NCBI GenBank assembly: GCA_945267035.1
Contig: CALYOS010000018.1
Location: forward strand, 1 to 45,807
Length of the DNA: 45,807 bases
Direction: 5' to 3'
From: an uncultured Neisseriaceae bacterium
Lineage (GTDB): Bacteria; Pseudomonadota; Gammaproteobacteria; Burkholderiales; Neisseriaceae
Shown: one piece after another, positions 8,315-18,890 of the stretch
Position numbering within the stretch: the first letter of the stretch is position 1
How the letters are laid out: every line of letters begins with the position of its first letter
Notes under the pieces: generated by a model
Databases searched by the model: none
What the model was told of the DNA's origin: nothing
What the model saw: the letters and a program-made list of their open reading frames with translations, nothing else
Program-made: the position numbers and the translations under genes

Positions 8315-9610
8315 ATGAATAAACCGAATGCAGGGATAGCAGCAGAAAAAAAGTTGTTAACACGGGAAGATACACGAACGCTGGTGCTATCATCGTTTGG
8401 TGGTGCGCTTGAATTTTATGATTTTGTAATTTATGTTTTTTATGCCAAGGTGTTGTCAGAATTATTTTTTCCTGCCGGTCTAAGTCCATTCTGGGCAATG
8501 CTTAATACCTACGGCATTTTTGCCGCTGGTTATCTGTTCCGCCCATTGGGTGGCATTGTGATGGCACATTTTGGTGATCTGTTCGGGCGAAAAAGATTGT
8601 TTGCCCTGTCTATTTTAATGATGGCGTTGCCTACATTATGTCTTGGTCTGATGCCCACCTTTGCCACCATCGGTTATGGCGCACCGGTTTTATTGTTAAT
8701 CCTGAGAATGATTCAGGGTGTGGCCATTGGTGGTGAGATACCAGCAGCGTGGACTTTTGTTTCGGAGCATGTACCTGATAACCGGGTTGGAATGGCCAAT
8801 GGTTTTCTGACCAGTGGTCTGTCTTTGGGAATTCTCCTGGGTTCGTTGATCGCTTTAGCCATGACAAAATGTTTTAGTGCTGAAACCATTTTGCAGGGTG
8901 CTTGGCGTATTCCCTTTATTCTCGGTGGACTGTTTGGGTTACTGACTTTGTATTTACGCAGTTATTTGCAAGAAACGCCAGTATTTCAGGCAATGCGGCA
9001 ACGCAAGCAACTGGCTACGCAACTGCCTCTTAAGACACTGCTATCTCAATACAAAGAGGCTGTCTGCATTGGTATGTTTATGACGTGGTTTTTAACTGGT
9101 TGTGTGGTGGTTATTTTATTGGCGATGCCACAATTATTAAGCGGTACATTTGGTTTTTCCAGTGCACAGGCTTTTCAAATGCAGAGTATGGCTATCGTGA
9201 TGCAAATGATTGGTTGTATTCTGTATGGTTTTTTAGCCGATAAATTAGGGGTAGGTCGCGCCTTTACTATTGGCACATTGCTCACGGGGGTGATGGCTGG
9301 GTTGTTTTATTCTTCTCTAGGATCATACGGCTATAGTGTTATTTCGGTTTTATATTTGTTGCTCGGGCTGACTACGGGTGTCGCTGGTATTGTTTCTGCG
9401 GCTATGGTACGCATGTTTCCGGCGCCTATTCGCTTTACGGGAATCTCTTTTTCATACAATGTGGCGTATGCAATTGTAGGGGGAATGACCTTACCTTTAG
9501 TGCAATGGTTGAACCGGTACAGTTCGATCGGAGCGGTGTATTACATTTTGCCTTTGTGCATGATTGGTGTTTTCAGCGGGCTGGTGTTTATGTATCGTTA
9601 TAAATCTTAA
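8315..9610 (+). CDS. MFS transporter, metabolite:H+ symporter (MHS) type
   Basis: A 431-residue inner-membrane protein with about 12 hydrophobic helices. The early segment FGGALEFYDFVIYVFYA is the hallmark of the MHS branch of the major facilitator superfamily (the ProP/ShiA/CitA group), followed by the cytoplasmic-loop motif GDLFGRKR near residue 90 and by RMIQGVAIGGEIPAAW in helix 4-5. Proteins of this type take up osmolytes, citrate, shikimate, dicarboxylates or other small organic compounds by proton symport; the substrate cannot be read from sequence. It has its own promoter and ends upstream of a bidirectional terminator, so it is probably a single-gene unit. Confidence 0.88.
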   Translation: MNKPNAGIAAEKKLLTREDTRTLVLSSFGGALEFYDFVIYVFYAKVLSELFFPAGLSPFWAMLNTYGIFAAGYLFRPLGGIVMAHFGDLFGRKRLFALSILMMALPTLCLGLMPTFATIGYGAPVLLLILRMIQGVAIGGEIPAAWTFVSEHVPDNRVGMANGFLTSGLSLGILLGSLIALAMTKCFSAETILQGAWRIPFILGGLFGLLTLYLRSYLQETPVFQAMRQRKQLATQLPLKTLLSQYKEAVCIGMFMTWFLTGCVVVILLAMPQLLSGTFGFSSAQAFQMQSMAIVMQMIGCILYGFLADKLGVGRAFTIGTLLTGVMAGLFYSSLGSYGYSVISVLYLLLGLTTGVAGIVSAAMVRMFPAPIRFTGISFSYNVAYAIVGGMTLPLVQWLNRYSSIGAVYYILPLCMIGVFSGLVFMYRYKS

Positions 9611-9733
9611 GTGGTTTTCAGCTAAATAACCGTACCTATTGATGGTTTGTGTGGTTGAAAGCAGTTTGAATTACTTCAACTTTGCAAGCTATTTTGCTGT
9701 AGTGATATTAAAGCTGGGGTAACAAAGTGATAA

Positions 9734-9780
9734 AAAAAGCTGCAGTATTTCGGGTTTTCCCTGAAATACTGCAGCTTTTT
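9734..9780. terminator. Bidirectional terminator between the MFS gene and secB
   Basis: A long hairpin (AAAAAGCTGCAGTATTTC pairing with GAAATACTGCAGCTTTTT, with one bulge near the TTTT loop) has a T-run on both strands. It can stop the plus-strand MFS transcript and the minus-strand grxC-secB transcript. Confidence 0.8.
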
Positions 9781-9792
9781 ACTTGATTATTG

Positions 9793-10257
9793 TTACGCGT
9801 TACCCGCGTTGGCCTGTTCTGCTTGATACATGGCTTCGAAATTAATCGGTGCCAGCATAACTGGAGGGAAGCCAGAGCGTGTGATGGTGTTAGAAACCGT
9901 TTCACGGGCATATGGGAACAAGATATTGGGTGCTGCCACGGCCAGAAGGATATCGACATCTTGTTGCTGAATATTGGCAATGCGGAAAATACCGCTTTGA
10001 GCCACTTCATTTAAGAACAAAATACGTTCATCTTCCATTTTAGCGGTGACGGTGACGGTGACGGTAACGCCATAAAATTCATCTTCCAGTTTTTCTGCCG
10101 CAGTGGCTACACGAACTTCGATTTGAGGTTCGCCACCATCCAGAAAAATCTGTGGTACGTGCGGTGCTTCCAGAGACAAATCTTTCAGGTAAATTTTTTC
10201 AATGCTGAACACTGGCTGGGCATTTGCCTGTTCATTAATGGTTTCTTTATCGCTCAT
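9793..10257 (-). CDS. secB: Protein-export chaperone SecB
   Basis: SecB keeps preproteins unfolded and delivers them to SecA. The 154-residue product has the family landmarks: [16 protein letters not shown] near the N-terminus, the [13 protein letters not shown] beta strand, VAQSGIF, ILFPYAR, and a C-terminal part ending in small residues. Length is normal. The VTVTVTV stretch is encoded by three exact GGTGAC repeats and one variant (plus-strand 10045-10068), but the strand length equals that of relatives, so nothing is inserted. The gene follows grxC on the same strand with a 75-base gap, an arrangement common in beta- and gammaproteobacteria. Cytoplasmic, homotetrameric in known relatives. 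Confidence 0.96.
   Translation of the reverse strand: MSDKETINEQANAQPVFSIEKIYLKDLSLEAPHVPQIFLDGGEPQIEVRVATAAEKLEDEFYGVTVTVTVTAKMEDERILFLNEVAQSGIFRIANIQQQDVDILLAVAAPNILFPYARETVSNTITRSGFPPVMLAPINFEAMYQAEQANAGNA
10045..10068. repeat. Short hexanucleotide tandem repeat inside secB
   Basis: Three copies of GGTGAC followed by GGTAAC. A change in copy number by slippage would keep the reading frame and would lengthen or shorten one beta strand. Confidence 0.6.
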
Positions 10258-10332
10258 TCTTTTCTTTCAATAAAGGATGTAAGAAGTCTTTCAGTCCTCG
10301 TAGCATAACAGGATACGTGAGGTTAAGGAAAG

Positions 10333-10590
10333 TTAATCTTGGAGTAAAGGGTCTAGTTTACCTGCTTGGTTCAGTGCATTCAAATCATCAAAACCACCAA
10401 CGTGGGTCTCACCGATGTAAATTTGTGGAACGGTTCGGCGACCAGTGCGCTGCATCATCTCATCCCGTACCTTTGGATCAGTATCAATACGGATTTCGTT
10501 AATTTCAGTGATACCCTTCTGTTTAAGCAAGGCTTTAGCCATCTGGCAATAAGGACATACAGCAGTGGTGTACATGGTTATGGCTGGCAT
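10333..10590 (-). CDS. grxC: Glutaredoxin 3 (GrxC)
   Basis: An 85-residue dithiol glutaredoxin with the active site CPYC at residues 12-15, the cis-Pro motif TVPQIYIG (about 53-60) and GGFDD near 65-69, the glutathione-binding region. It reduces protein disulfides and glutathione mixed disulfides in the cytoplasm. The length is typical for bacterial Grx3. A strong AAGGAG Shine-Dalgarno precedes the ATG at 10590. It lies immediately upstream of secB on the same strand and the two probably share a transcript ending at the hairpin at 9734-9780. Confidence 0.95.
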   Translation of the reverse strand: MPAITMYTTAVCPYCQMAKALLKQKGITEINEIRIDTDPKVRDEMMQRTGRRTVPQIYIGETHVGGFDDLNALNQAGKLDPLLQD

Positions 10591-10670
10591 GATTATCTCC
10601 TTGTGGGCTGAGAGTCAGAAACAGGAATATATTAGCATACGTAGTTAGAGGCTGCTGAATAGATGTATGC

Positions 10671-10698
10671 TTTCAACTACGTTAGGCTCGGGTATAAT
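10671..10698 (+). promoter_or_regulatory. Probable promoter for ftsEX
   Basis: TATAAT at 10693-10698 is perfect; TTTCAA at 10671-10676 is a weak -35 box, 16 bases away. The ATG of ftsE follows 32 bases downstream. Confidence 0.5.
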
Positions 10699-10730
10699 CA
10701 GAGCTAATTTAAACAAGCGGACTCAGACAG

Positions 10731-11384
10731 ATGATTCGTTTTGAGCAGGTTTCTAAAACCTATCCTGGAGGATTTACTGCACTGAAAAACTTAAGTTTTT
10801 CTATCAGTAAAGGAGAGATGATTTTTATAGCCGGTCATTCAGGCGCGGGTAAATCTACCATTTTGAAGCTGATCAGTGGCATTACCAAGCCTACTCAAGG
10901 CAAAGTTTGGCTTAACAAACATGATCTTGGGCAGTTAAATGACAATCAGCTCGGTTTTTTGCGACAACATATTGGTATCGTGTTTCAGGATCATAAATTG
11001 CTGTTTGACCGTAATGTGTTACAGAATGTGATGTTGCCGCTACGTATTATCGGTTATGAATACAAACAGGCTGAACGGCGTGCACGCATAGCCATCGAAA
11101 AAGTGGGTTTGGCTGGTCGTGAACAGGCTGATCCCATTACCTTGTCAGGAGGTGAGCAGCAACGCTTATGTATCGCCCGTGCGGTGGTGCACCAGCCCAG
11201 TTTACTGATTGCAGATGAACCTTCTGCTAACCTTGATCGGGCTTACGCTCTGGATATTATGGAATTATTTAAAACATTTCATGAGGCCGGAACGACGGTC
11301 ATGGTGGCCGCACATGATGAATCTTTGATGGCAGATTATGGTCATCGCATTATCCGTTTGCAGGAAGGCAGGTTATACGCATGA
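10731..11384 (+). CDS. ftsE: Cell-division ATP-binding protein FtsE
   Basis: The ATPase of the FtsEX complex, which in relatives links the divisome to peptidoglycan hydrolase activation. The 217-residue protein has Walker A GHSGAGKS (35-42), Q-loop FQDH near 85-88, signature LSGGEQQR (138-145), Walker B LLIADEP (158-164) and a switch His in VAAHD. MIRFEQVSKTYPGG at the N-terminus is typical FtsE. Its stop overlaps the start of ftsX by four bases (ATGA), so the two subunits are translationally coupled. Cytoplasmic, membrane-associated through FtsX. Confidence 0.96.
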   Translation: MIRFEQVSKTYPGGFTALKNLSFSISKGEMIFIAGHSGAGKSTILKLISGITKPTQGKVWLNKHDLGQLNDNQLGFLRQHIGIVFQDHKLLFDRNVLQNVMLPLRIIGYEYKQAERRARIAIEKVGLAGREQADPITLSGGEQQRLCIARAVVHQPSLLIADEPSANLDRAYALDIMELFKTFHEAGTTVMVAAHDESLMADYGHRIIRLQEGRLYA

Positions 11385-12292
11385 AGCAGTTAATATCATT
11401 GCATTGGGAAGCTGCCGGTAAGGCTTTACGCCAACTTGTGCGCCAGCCTATTGCCACATTGCTGATATTATTCATGCTGGCTATTGCCATGACTTTACCC
11501 TTGGCGCTGTACCTTGGCATCCAAAGCGGGCAGCAGGTGTTGGGGCAGATGAATGAAACGCCTACCATGACGCTGTATATGCAACTGAATGCCAGTGCAG
11601 CGGATAATGCTGTGGTGCAAAAAGCGTTGGAAAGCAATCAGCAACTGGACAAGATTATTTTTGTGAGTAAACAACAAGGGCTGGAAGAATTGCAGCAAAG
11701 CATGGGTGGGCAGGATCTGGTTTCTATGCTGGAAAGTAATCCTCTGCCTGATGCGTTTACAGTGACGCCTAAAGTTGAAACACCCGCGCAATTGGATGCC
11801 TTGCAGGCACAATTGGCACAGCTGCCGTTGGTGGAAAGTGTCAAAATGGATGCGGAATGGACGCAGACGCTTTATCAGATTAATCAGTTTATCCATCAAT
11901 TGTTGTGGTTTCTGGGAATCACTTTGGGCTTAACCTTTGCGCTGGTGGCGTATAACACTATCCGCCTGCAAATTCTTAGCCATCGTGAAGAGATAGAAAT
12001 TACCAAGCTACTGGGTGCACCAGCATCTTTTATCCGTCGCCCGTTTTTATATTTGGCCGCATGGCAAAGTCTACTGGCCGCAGCAATCAGTATAGGTTTG
12101 TGTTTTTGGCTCAATCAGTTGACTCGTCCGTTAGTCAATGCCATTTTGCAGCCATATGGGGTCAACATGAGCTGGCGGTTTTTTAATTTGCACGAGATAT
12201 TAATCATATTGCTGGTTGTGTATGCGCTTGGCATGCTTGGCGCTTGGCTTGCTACTCGTCAACATTTGCTCAGCTTTAAATCAGTACGTTAA
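11381..12292 (+). CDS. ftsX: Cell-division ABC-type permease FtsX
   Basis: A 303-residue integral membrane partner of FtsE. A hydrophobic segment (about 23-45) is followed by a roughly 120-residue periplasmic domain, then three more hydrophobic segments (about 170-195, 220-245, 270-290), giving the 4-TM FtsX topology. The region before the third helix, with REEIEITKLLGAPASFIRRPF, is the conserved FtsX cytoplasmic loop. Residues in the periplasmic loop follow the usual proteobacterial pattern (EGLEEL-like LEELQQSMG). It overlaps ftsE by four bases. Confidence 0.94.
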   Translation: MKQLISLHWEAAGKALRQLVRQPIATLLILFMLAIAMTLPLALYLGIQSGQQVLGQMNETPTMTLYMQLNASAADNAVVQKALESNQQLDKIIFVSKQQGLEELQQSMGGQDLVSMLESNPLPDAFTVTPKVETPAQLDALQAQLAQLPLVESVKMDAEWTQTLYQINQFIHQLLWFLGITLGLTFALVAYNTIRLQILSHREEIEITKLLGAPASFIRRPFLYLAAWQSLLAAAISIGLCFWLNQLTRPLVNAILQPYGVNMSWRFFNLHEILIILLVVYALGMLGAWLATRQHLLSFKSVR

Positions 12293-12575
12293 GGGTTATA
12301 AGATTTATAGACTAAAACTACCCGCGCTAAGACAATTCAGACCAATATCTGAGATTGATGTAATCGAGAACCAAGCAGGGTTGTTACATCTGTGGTTATG
12401 TAGCAAGGCGCAAAATTATCTCAGGCATGAAATTTTTGATGTGTTTTGGGGCGTTTTAAATGTTTTTGAGGATGTTGTATCCCCAATAAAGTTTTGCGAG
12501 CTCATGGCAAAACTTTCCGCTAATCCAGACATTCGCCTCCATTAATGCCTCGTTTAGCTGGGTTATCTCCCAACA

Positions 12576-12611
12576 AAAAACCAACCAGAATCGTGACACT
12601 GGTTGGTTTTT
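12576..12611. terminator. Bidirectional terminator between ftsX and aroG
   Basis: A perfect 13-base stem (AAAAACCAACCAG at 12576-12588 with CTGGTTGGTTTTT at 12599-12611) around a 10-base loop has A/T tracts on both ends and serves both convergent units. The 280 bases between ftsX and this hairpin contain no gene I can support. Confidence 0.85.
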
Positions 12612-12629
12612 GTCTTTAATTTCAGATTT

Positions 12630-13685
12630 TCAAGCTTGTTGGCGCATCTGAGCTGCTTGTGCCAATAAGGCCAGCATAGCTTCAGTTTCTTCCCAGCCAA
12701 TACAAGCGTCGGTGATGCTTTGTCCGTACTTTTCCGGTTTATCCTGTCTGCCTTCTGCTAAATTACTTTCAACCATCACCCCCATAATATGCTGTTCACC
12801 AGCCTGAATCTGAGCGGCAATATCCTTTGCCACAGTCATTTGCTGGCGGTAGTCTTTATGGCTATTGGCATGGCTGCAATCGATCATCAGGAAGGGCGTA
12901 ACCTGATTATTCTGTAATTGCTCAACTGCTGCTGAAACATGCTCATGGCTGTAATTGGGTTCTTTACCACCACGCAAAATAATATGACAATCGGGATTGC
13001 CGCTGGTGCGGACAATGGCTGAATGTCCTGCTTTGGTTACCGACAAAAAATGATGTGGATGACTGGCCGCACCGATAGCATCAATGGCAATCTTCAAATT
13101 GCCATCTGTTCCGTTTTTAAAACCCACCGGACAGCTTAAACCCGAAGCAAGTTCACGGTGAACCTGACTTTCAGTTGTGCGTGCCCCAATCGCTCCCCAT
13201 GAGATCAAATCTGCAAAATATTGGGGCGTGATCATATCCAGAAACTCAGTGGCGGCGGGCATGCCCATATTGTTCAGTTCCAGCAATAATTTGCGCGCCA
13301 AACGCAGCCCGTGATTAATGTCGTATGAACCATTTAAATAGGGGTCGTTGATTAAGCCCTTCCAGCCAACTGTGGTGCGCGGTTTTTCAAAATATACCCG
13401 CATCACAATGAGGAGCTCTTTGCTGTATTTTTGACGCAATACATTTAATTTTTGAGCATATTCTACTGCGGCATTCGAATCATGAATGGAACATGGTCCA
13501 ATAATCACCAGTAAGCGTTTGTCACGACCATGGACCAATTCGGCTATGGCCTGACGAGTATCATGCACCACTTCGGAAGCCTGTTCCGTAATCGGTAGTT
13601 CGTACAAATGAGCTATTGGCGGCAGCAGTTCTTTGATTTCATTTATTCTAACGTCGTCTGTTTGACGCGATACTGCGTGATTCAT
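12630..13685 (-). CDS. aroG: 3-deoxy-7-phosphoheptulonate synthase (DAHP synthase), class I
   Basis: Catalyses the first step of the shikimate pathway, condensing phosphoenolpyruvate and erythrose 4-phosphate. The 351-residue sequence is a typical type I alpha enzyme: LLVIIGPCSIHD near residue 60, VMRVYFEKPRTTVGWKG near 95-111, GARTTESQ with active-site Arg, PVGFKNGTDG near 187, and DCSHANSHKDY near 270 with metal-binding His. The AroG/F/H isozymes differ in feedback inhibition; overall similarity favours the Phe-sensitive AroG type as in Neisseria, but this is inferred. An AACAGGAAAG Shine-Dalgarno precedes the ATG at 13685. It appears to be monocistronic, ending at the shared hairpin. Confidence 0.95.
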   Translation of the reverse strand: MNHAVSRQTDDVRINEIKELLPPIAHLYELPITEQASEVVHDTRQAIAELVHGRDKRLLVIIGPCSIHDSNAAVEYAQKLNVLRQKYSKELLIVMRVYFEKPRTTVGWKGLINDPYLNGSYDINHGLRLARKLLLELNNMGMPAATEFLDMITPQYFADLISWGAIGARTTESQVHRELASGLSCPVGFKNGTDGNLKIAIDAIGAASHPHHFLSVTKAGHSAIVRTSGNPDCHIILRGGKEPNYSHEHVSAAVEQLQNNQVTPFLMIDCSHANSHKDYRQQMTVAKDIAAQIQAGEQHIMGVMVESNLAEGRQDKPEKYGQSITDACIGWEETEAMLALLAQAAQMRQQA

Positions 13686-13915
13686 ATTCTTTCCTGTTTA
13701 ATGCTTTATTCTGATAATATGGTTAGCAGCCTATAATGAAAGCCTTTAAAAAGCAAGGATTAATCTTTTTAAGAGCAATAAAATTGCTTAATAACTCATA
13801 ATATAGCTATAAAATTACAAAATAAACTATTAATTAAATTGTTGTTGATATTTTATGTCAATAATAACCATTTTGTTGTGCATTGAGCACTATTATTGTG
13901 GTCAAAATAGTCATT

Positions 13916-13943
13916 TTGAGTCTGTCAGACTTTCGGGTACAAT
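13916..13943 (+). promoter_or_regulatory. Promoter for the queF unit
   Basis: TTGAGT (13916-13921) and TACAAT (13938-13943), 16 bases apart, would start transcription near 13950, just ahead of the preQ1-I aptamer at 13952. The position relative to the riboswitch makes this assignment better than the boxes alone would. Confidence 0.55.
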
Positions 13944-13951
13944 CTGCCTCC

Positions 13952-13988
13952 CTGTGGTTCGCAAACCTCCCACATTAAAAAACTAGGA
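13952..13988 (+). promoter_or_regulatory. PreQ1 class I riboswitch upstream of queF
   Basis: The 36-base element has the class I layout: P1 stem TGTGG paired with CCACA, loop sequence beginning TTCGCAA and containing CCTCC, and an A-rich tail TTAAAAAACTAGG whose 3' end can pair with the loop to form the H-type pseudoknot. The conserved AAAAAACTAGG tail matches the known consensus closely. The AGG at its end is also the Shine-Dalgarno for queF (ATG at 13999), so binding of preQ1 should hide the ribosome site and repress translation. Ligand class is inferred from structure and from the downstream gene, QueF, which makes preQ1. Confidence 0.88.
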
Positions 13989-13998
13989 AATCAAATCT

Positions 13999-14469
13999 AT
14001 GCGTGCAAAGAATAATCTGGGCACGGTTAGCCAGTTGGGTAATCAGCATACTGTCTATCACAGTGATTATACTCCTGAGCTGCTGGAAGCCTTTGATAAT
14101 CAACATCCTGATAACGATTATTTCGTTAAATTTATTTGTCCTGAATTTACCAGCTTATGCCCGAAAACCGGTCAACCGGATTTCGCTACCATTTATATTA
14201 ACTATTTACCTCATCTGAAAATGGTTGAAAGTAAATCGTTGAAGCTGTATTTGTTCAGTTTTCGCAATCATGGCGATTTTCATGAAGATTGTGTCAACAT
14301 CATCATGAAAGATCTCATTGCATTAATGCAGCCGAAATATATTGAAGTCTATGGGGAGTTTACCCCCCGTGGCGGCATTGCCATTCATCCGTATGCCAAT
14401 TATGGCTGGGCTGATAGCCAATATGCTGAAATGGCAAAGCAACGGTTATTGAATTTTCAATTGAAATAA
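13999..14469 (+). CDS. queF: NADPH-dependent 7-cyano-7-deazaguanine reductase QueF
   Basis: Reduces preQ0 to preQ1 in queuosine biosynthesis. The 156-residue protein is the short, unimodular type I form. The catalytic Cys54 is in [11 protein letters not shown] with Asp61 nearby, and the QueF signature ESKSLKLY starts at Glu77, followed by [13 protein letters not shown]. It is in the T-fold superfamily and acts in the cytoplasm. Translation is expected to be controlled by the preQ1-I element that ends in its Shine-Dalgarno. The next gene is a queuosine-precursor transporter, so salvage and synthesis are side by side. Confidence 0.96.
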   Translation: MRAKNNLGTVSQLGNQHTVYHSDYTPELLEAFDNQHPDNDYFVKFICPEFTSLCPKTGQPDFATIYINYLPHLKMVESKSLKLYLFSFRNHGDFHEDCVNIIMKDLIALMQPKYIEVYGEFTPRGGIAIHPYANYGWADSQYAEMAKQRLLNFQLK

Positions 14470-14578
14470 TTCCCAAAATATTACCGAATTTTTGACAGAT
14501 TAAATGTCTGCTGCCCGTCATATTTTGATGGCTTTTGCAGCTGGTTTGATCTTGTTCATCATTCAACAGGATAAAATT

Positions 14579-15265
14579 ATGTATGAATTTTCCTCAGCCC
14601 AGCGTCTTAAAGCTTTGCGCTGGCTCACTTTTTGGCACATGCTGGTGATCGTAACCAGTAATTATTTAGTACAGTTTCCCTTTACCATCTACGGTCTGCA
14701 TAATACGTGGGGCGCATTCACCTTTCCATTTATCTTTTTGACCACCGATCTAACTGTCCGTATTTTTGGAGCCCGATTAGCTCGGCAGATTATTTTCTGG
14801 GTCATGCTTCCTTCCCTTTTCTTCTCCTATGTCATCTCTGTGCTGTGGCAGGATGGGCACTGGATGGGTTGGCGTGCTTTGGGTAATTTTGATCTTTTTG
14901 TCGCCAGAATTGCTCTGGCCAGTTTTGCTGCCTATGTGGTGGGTCAACTGATGGATATCATGGTTTTCAACCGGCTGCGGCGCAGCAAACACTGGTGGCT
15001 AGCGCCCAGTGCTTCAGCGATATTTGGTAGTGCCATGGATACGCTCGTGTTTTTTGCCGTGGCTTTCTATCATTCGCCCGATGCGTTTATGGCGGAAAAT
15101 TGGTTACAAATATCCCTTACCGATTATGGTTTTAAAATCACCATAGCCGCCCTGTTTTTTTTGCCAACTTACGGCATTGTGCTGCAGTATTTATTACGCC
15201 GGTTAACCACCTTGTCGCAAAATGAGCCAGCATGCCATAAGCGGGAAGTTTTGAATGTGGATTAA
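14579..15265 (+). CDS. yhhQ: Queuosine precursor transporter, YhhQ/DUF165 family
   Basis: A roughly 228-residue integral membrane protein with about six hydrophobic segments. FPFIFLTTDLTVRIFGARLAR is the family hallmark (quoted only in part: TTDLTVRIFG), and later SAIFGSAMDTLVFF and DYGFKITIAALFFLPTYGI match YhhQ, which imports preQ0/preQ1 in E. coli. I chose the ATG at 14579 because AGGAT lies 6 bases upstream and the protein then begins MYEFSSAQRLKAL; the open frame extends to 14504 without support. The gap from queF is about 110 bases and contains no clear promoter or terminator, so co-transcription with queF, and indirect control by the riboswitch, are likely. Confidence 0.9.
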   Translation: MYEFSSAQRLKALRWLTFWHMLVIVTSNYLVQFPFTIYGLHNTWGAFTFPFIFLTTDLTVRIFGARLARQIIFWVMLPSLFFSYVISVLWQDGHWMGWRALGNFDLFVARIALASFAAYVVGQLMDIMVFNRLRRSKHWWLAPSASAIFGSAMDTLVFFAVAFYHSPDAFMAENWLQISLTDYGFKITIAALFFLPTYGIVLQYLLRRLTTLSQNEPACHKREVLNVD

Positions 15266-15287
15266 TCTCCACGAACTATTGCATCAA

Positions 15288-15312
15288 TCAGGCCGCCCAT
15301 ATTGCGGCCTGA
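15288..15312. terminator. Stem-loop after yhhQ
   Basis: A perfect 9-base inverted repeat (TCAGGCCGC and GCGGCCTGA, loop 7) lies 22 bases after the transporter stop. There is no T-tract, so it may be a weak terminator or an RNA 3'-end stabiliser. The right arm ends GCCTGAA like the hairpin at 3109-3121. Confidence 0.4.
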
Positions 15313-15337
15313 AGGCTATATAAGACTCTGTTATAAT
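15309..15337 (+). promoter_or_regulatory. Probable prfB promoter
   Basis: A consensus TATAAT at 15332-15337 lies 38 bases before the prfB ATG. The -35 box is poor (CTGAAG, 17 bases upstream) and overlaps the preceding stem-loop. Confidence 0.45.
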
Positions 15338-15375
15338 ATGTGCCTGTTTTTAAATATCTGGCTGAAGAGAACAAT

Positions 15376-16480
15376 ATGGAAGCGGAGCGCATTAATCAGT
15401 TAAATAATATTCTGGACGACATGCAGAGCCGGAATGATGATTTACGGAGGTATCTTTGACTACGCTGGCAAAAAAGATCGTTTGGAAGAAGTAATCGGGC
15501 TATCTGAAGACCCGGAATTGTGGAACGATCCTAAAAAAGCACAGGAAGTAGGAAAAGAACGCAAAGTACTTGAAGGAATTGTCCTGACCCTGGATCACTT
15601 GCATAATGGCATTGAAGACAGTCGTATGCTGTTGGAGATGGCTGTTGATGAAAATGATGCCGATAGTTTTGCTGCAGTAGAAACCGATATTCATACACTA
15701 CAAGAAGAGTTGGCTGGGCTGGAATTCAAACGAATGTTCAATCAGCCGGCCGATGTGAATAACTGTTTTATCGATATTGTGGCTGGGGCAGGCGGCACCG
15801 AAGCAGAAGATTGGGCTGGCATGTTACTGCGAATGTATATCCGCTATGCTGAGCGCAAAGGCTTTAAAGTAGAAGTGCTGGAGGAAGACGAAGGTGAGAT
15901 TGCCGGTGTTAATCGTGCAACCATTAAATTGGATGGAGAGTATGCATATGGTTTATTGCGTACCGAAACCGGTATCCATCGTTTAGTTCGCTATTCTCCC
16001 TTTGATTCCAACAATAAACGCCATACCTCGTTTGCTTCAGTTTTTGTCTATCCAGAAGTAGATGACAGTTTTGAAGTTGAAATTAATCCTGCTGATTTAC
16101 GCGTGGATACCTATCGCGCTTCCGGAGCAGGGGGTCAGCATATTAATAAAACGGATTCAGCCGTACGCATCACTCATGAACCCACAGGTATCGTTGTGCA
16201 GTGTCAAAATGACCGTTCACAGCATCGTAATCGAGAAGAAGCGATGAATATGCTGAAAGCGAAATTATTTGAACTGGAAATGCGTCGGCGTAATGAAGAG
16301 AAACAAAATCTTGAAGCCAACAAAGATGACGTGGGCTGGGGACATCAAATCCGTTCTTATGTCTTCGACTCTTCCCGAATAAAAGATTTACGCACCGGCT
16401 ATGAAGTTGGGAATATCAAAGCAGTCATGGATGGTGATCTGGATGGTTTCATTGAAGCCAGCTTAAAACAGGGCGTCTAA
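15376..16480 (+). CDS. prfB: Peptide chain release factor 2, with programmed +1 frameshift
   Basis: RF2 reads UAA and UGA stops. The gene is join(15376..15456, 15458..16480): a 27-codon first frame beginning [11 protein letters not shown] ends at CTT TGA (15454-15459), and a +1 shift reading CTT GAC continues into the main frame, giving 367 residues. The slip site TATCTTTGAC is preceded by the internal Shine-Dalgarno-like GGAGG at 15446-15450, exactly the E. coli arrangement. The recognition tripeptide SPF is at 207-209 and GGQ at 252-254, with Ala248 before it (E. coli K-12 has the less common Thr). Expression is autoregulated: low RF2 leaves the UGA unread and favours the shift. Without the shift the product is a 27-residue peptide. 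Confidence 0.97.
15446..15460 (+). promoter_or_regulatory. Programmed +1 frameshift site of prfB
   Basis: GGAGG (15446-15450), then TAT, the slippery CTT, the in-frame UGA and C. The spacing of three bases between the Shine-Dalgarno-like element and CTT is the one known to promote +1 slippage. Confidence 0.95.
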
Positions 16481-16494
16481 TGACCTATGACTAT

Positions 16495-16530
16495 AAGGCT
16501 GTTGGAATGATTCCGACAGCCTTATTTATT
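16495..16530 (+). terminator. prfB terminator
   Basis: AAGGCTGTTGGAAT pairs with ATTCCGACAGCCTT (one G.U), followed by ATTTATT. It lies 14 bases after the prfB stop. Confidence 0.7.
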
Positions 16531-18809
<2,279 letters not shown>

Positions 18810-18861
18810 AGTATCACCGCAAAGTTGGGCGACAGACTTGCCACCATACGCACAACATGAT

Positions 18862-18890
18862 CTGCTGCAATCCAGGATTGCAGCAGTTTT
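18862..18890 (+). terminator. purB terminator
   Basis: A perfect 11-base stem CTGCTGCAATC/GATTGCAGCAG with a 3-base loop, followed by TTTT. Confidence 0.75.

Noticed and set aside
12216-12545. A 109-codon plus-strand frame overlapping the end of ftsX
   Set aside because: It begins inside ftsX in another frame, lacks a ribosome site, and the part beyond ftsX matches no family I know; the region ends at a bidirectional terminator.
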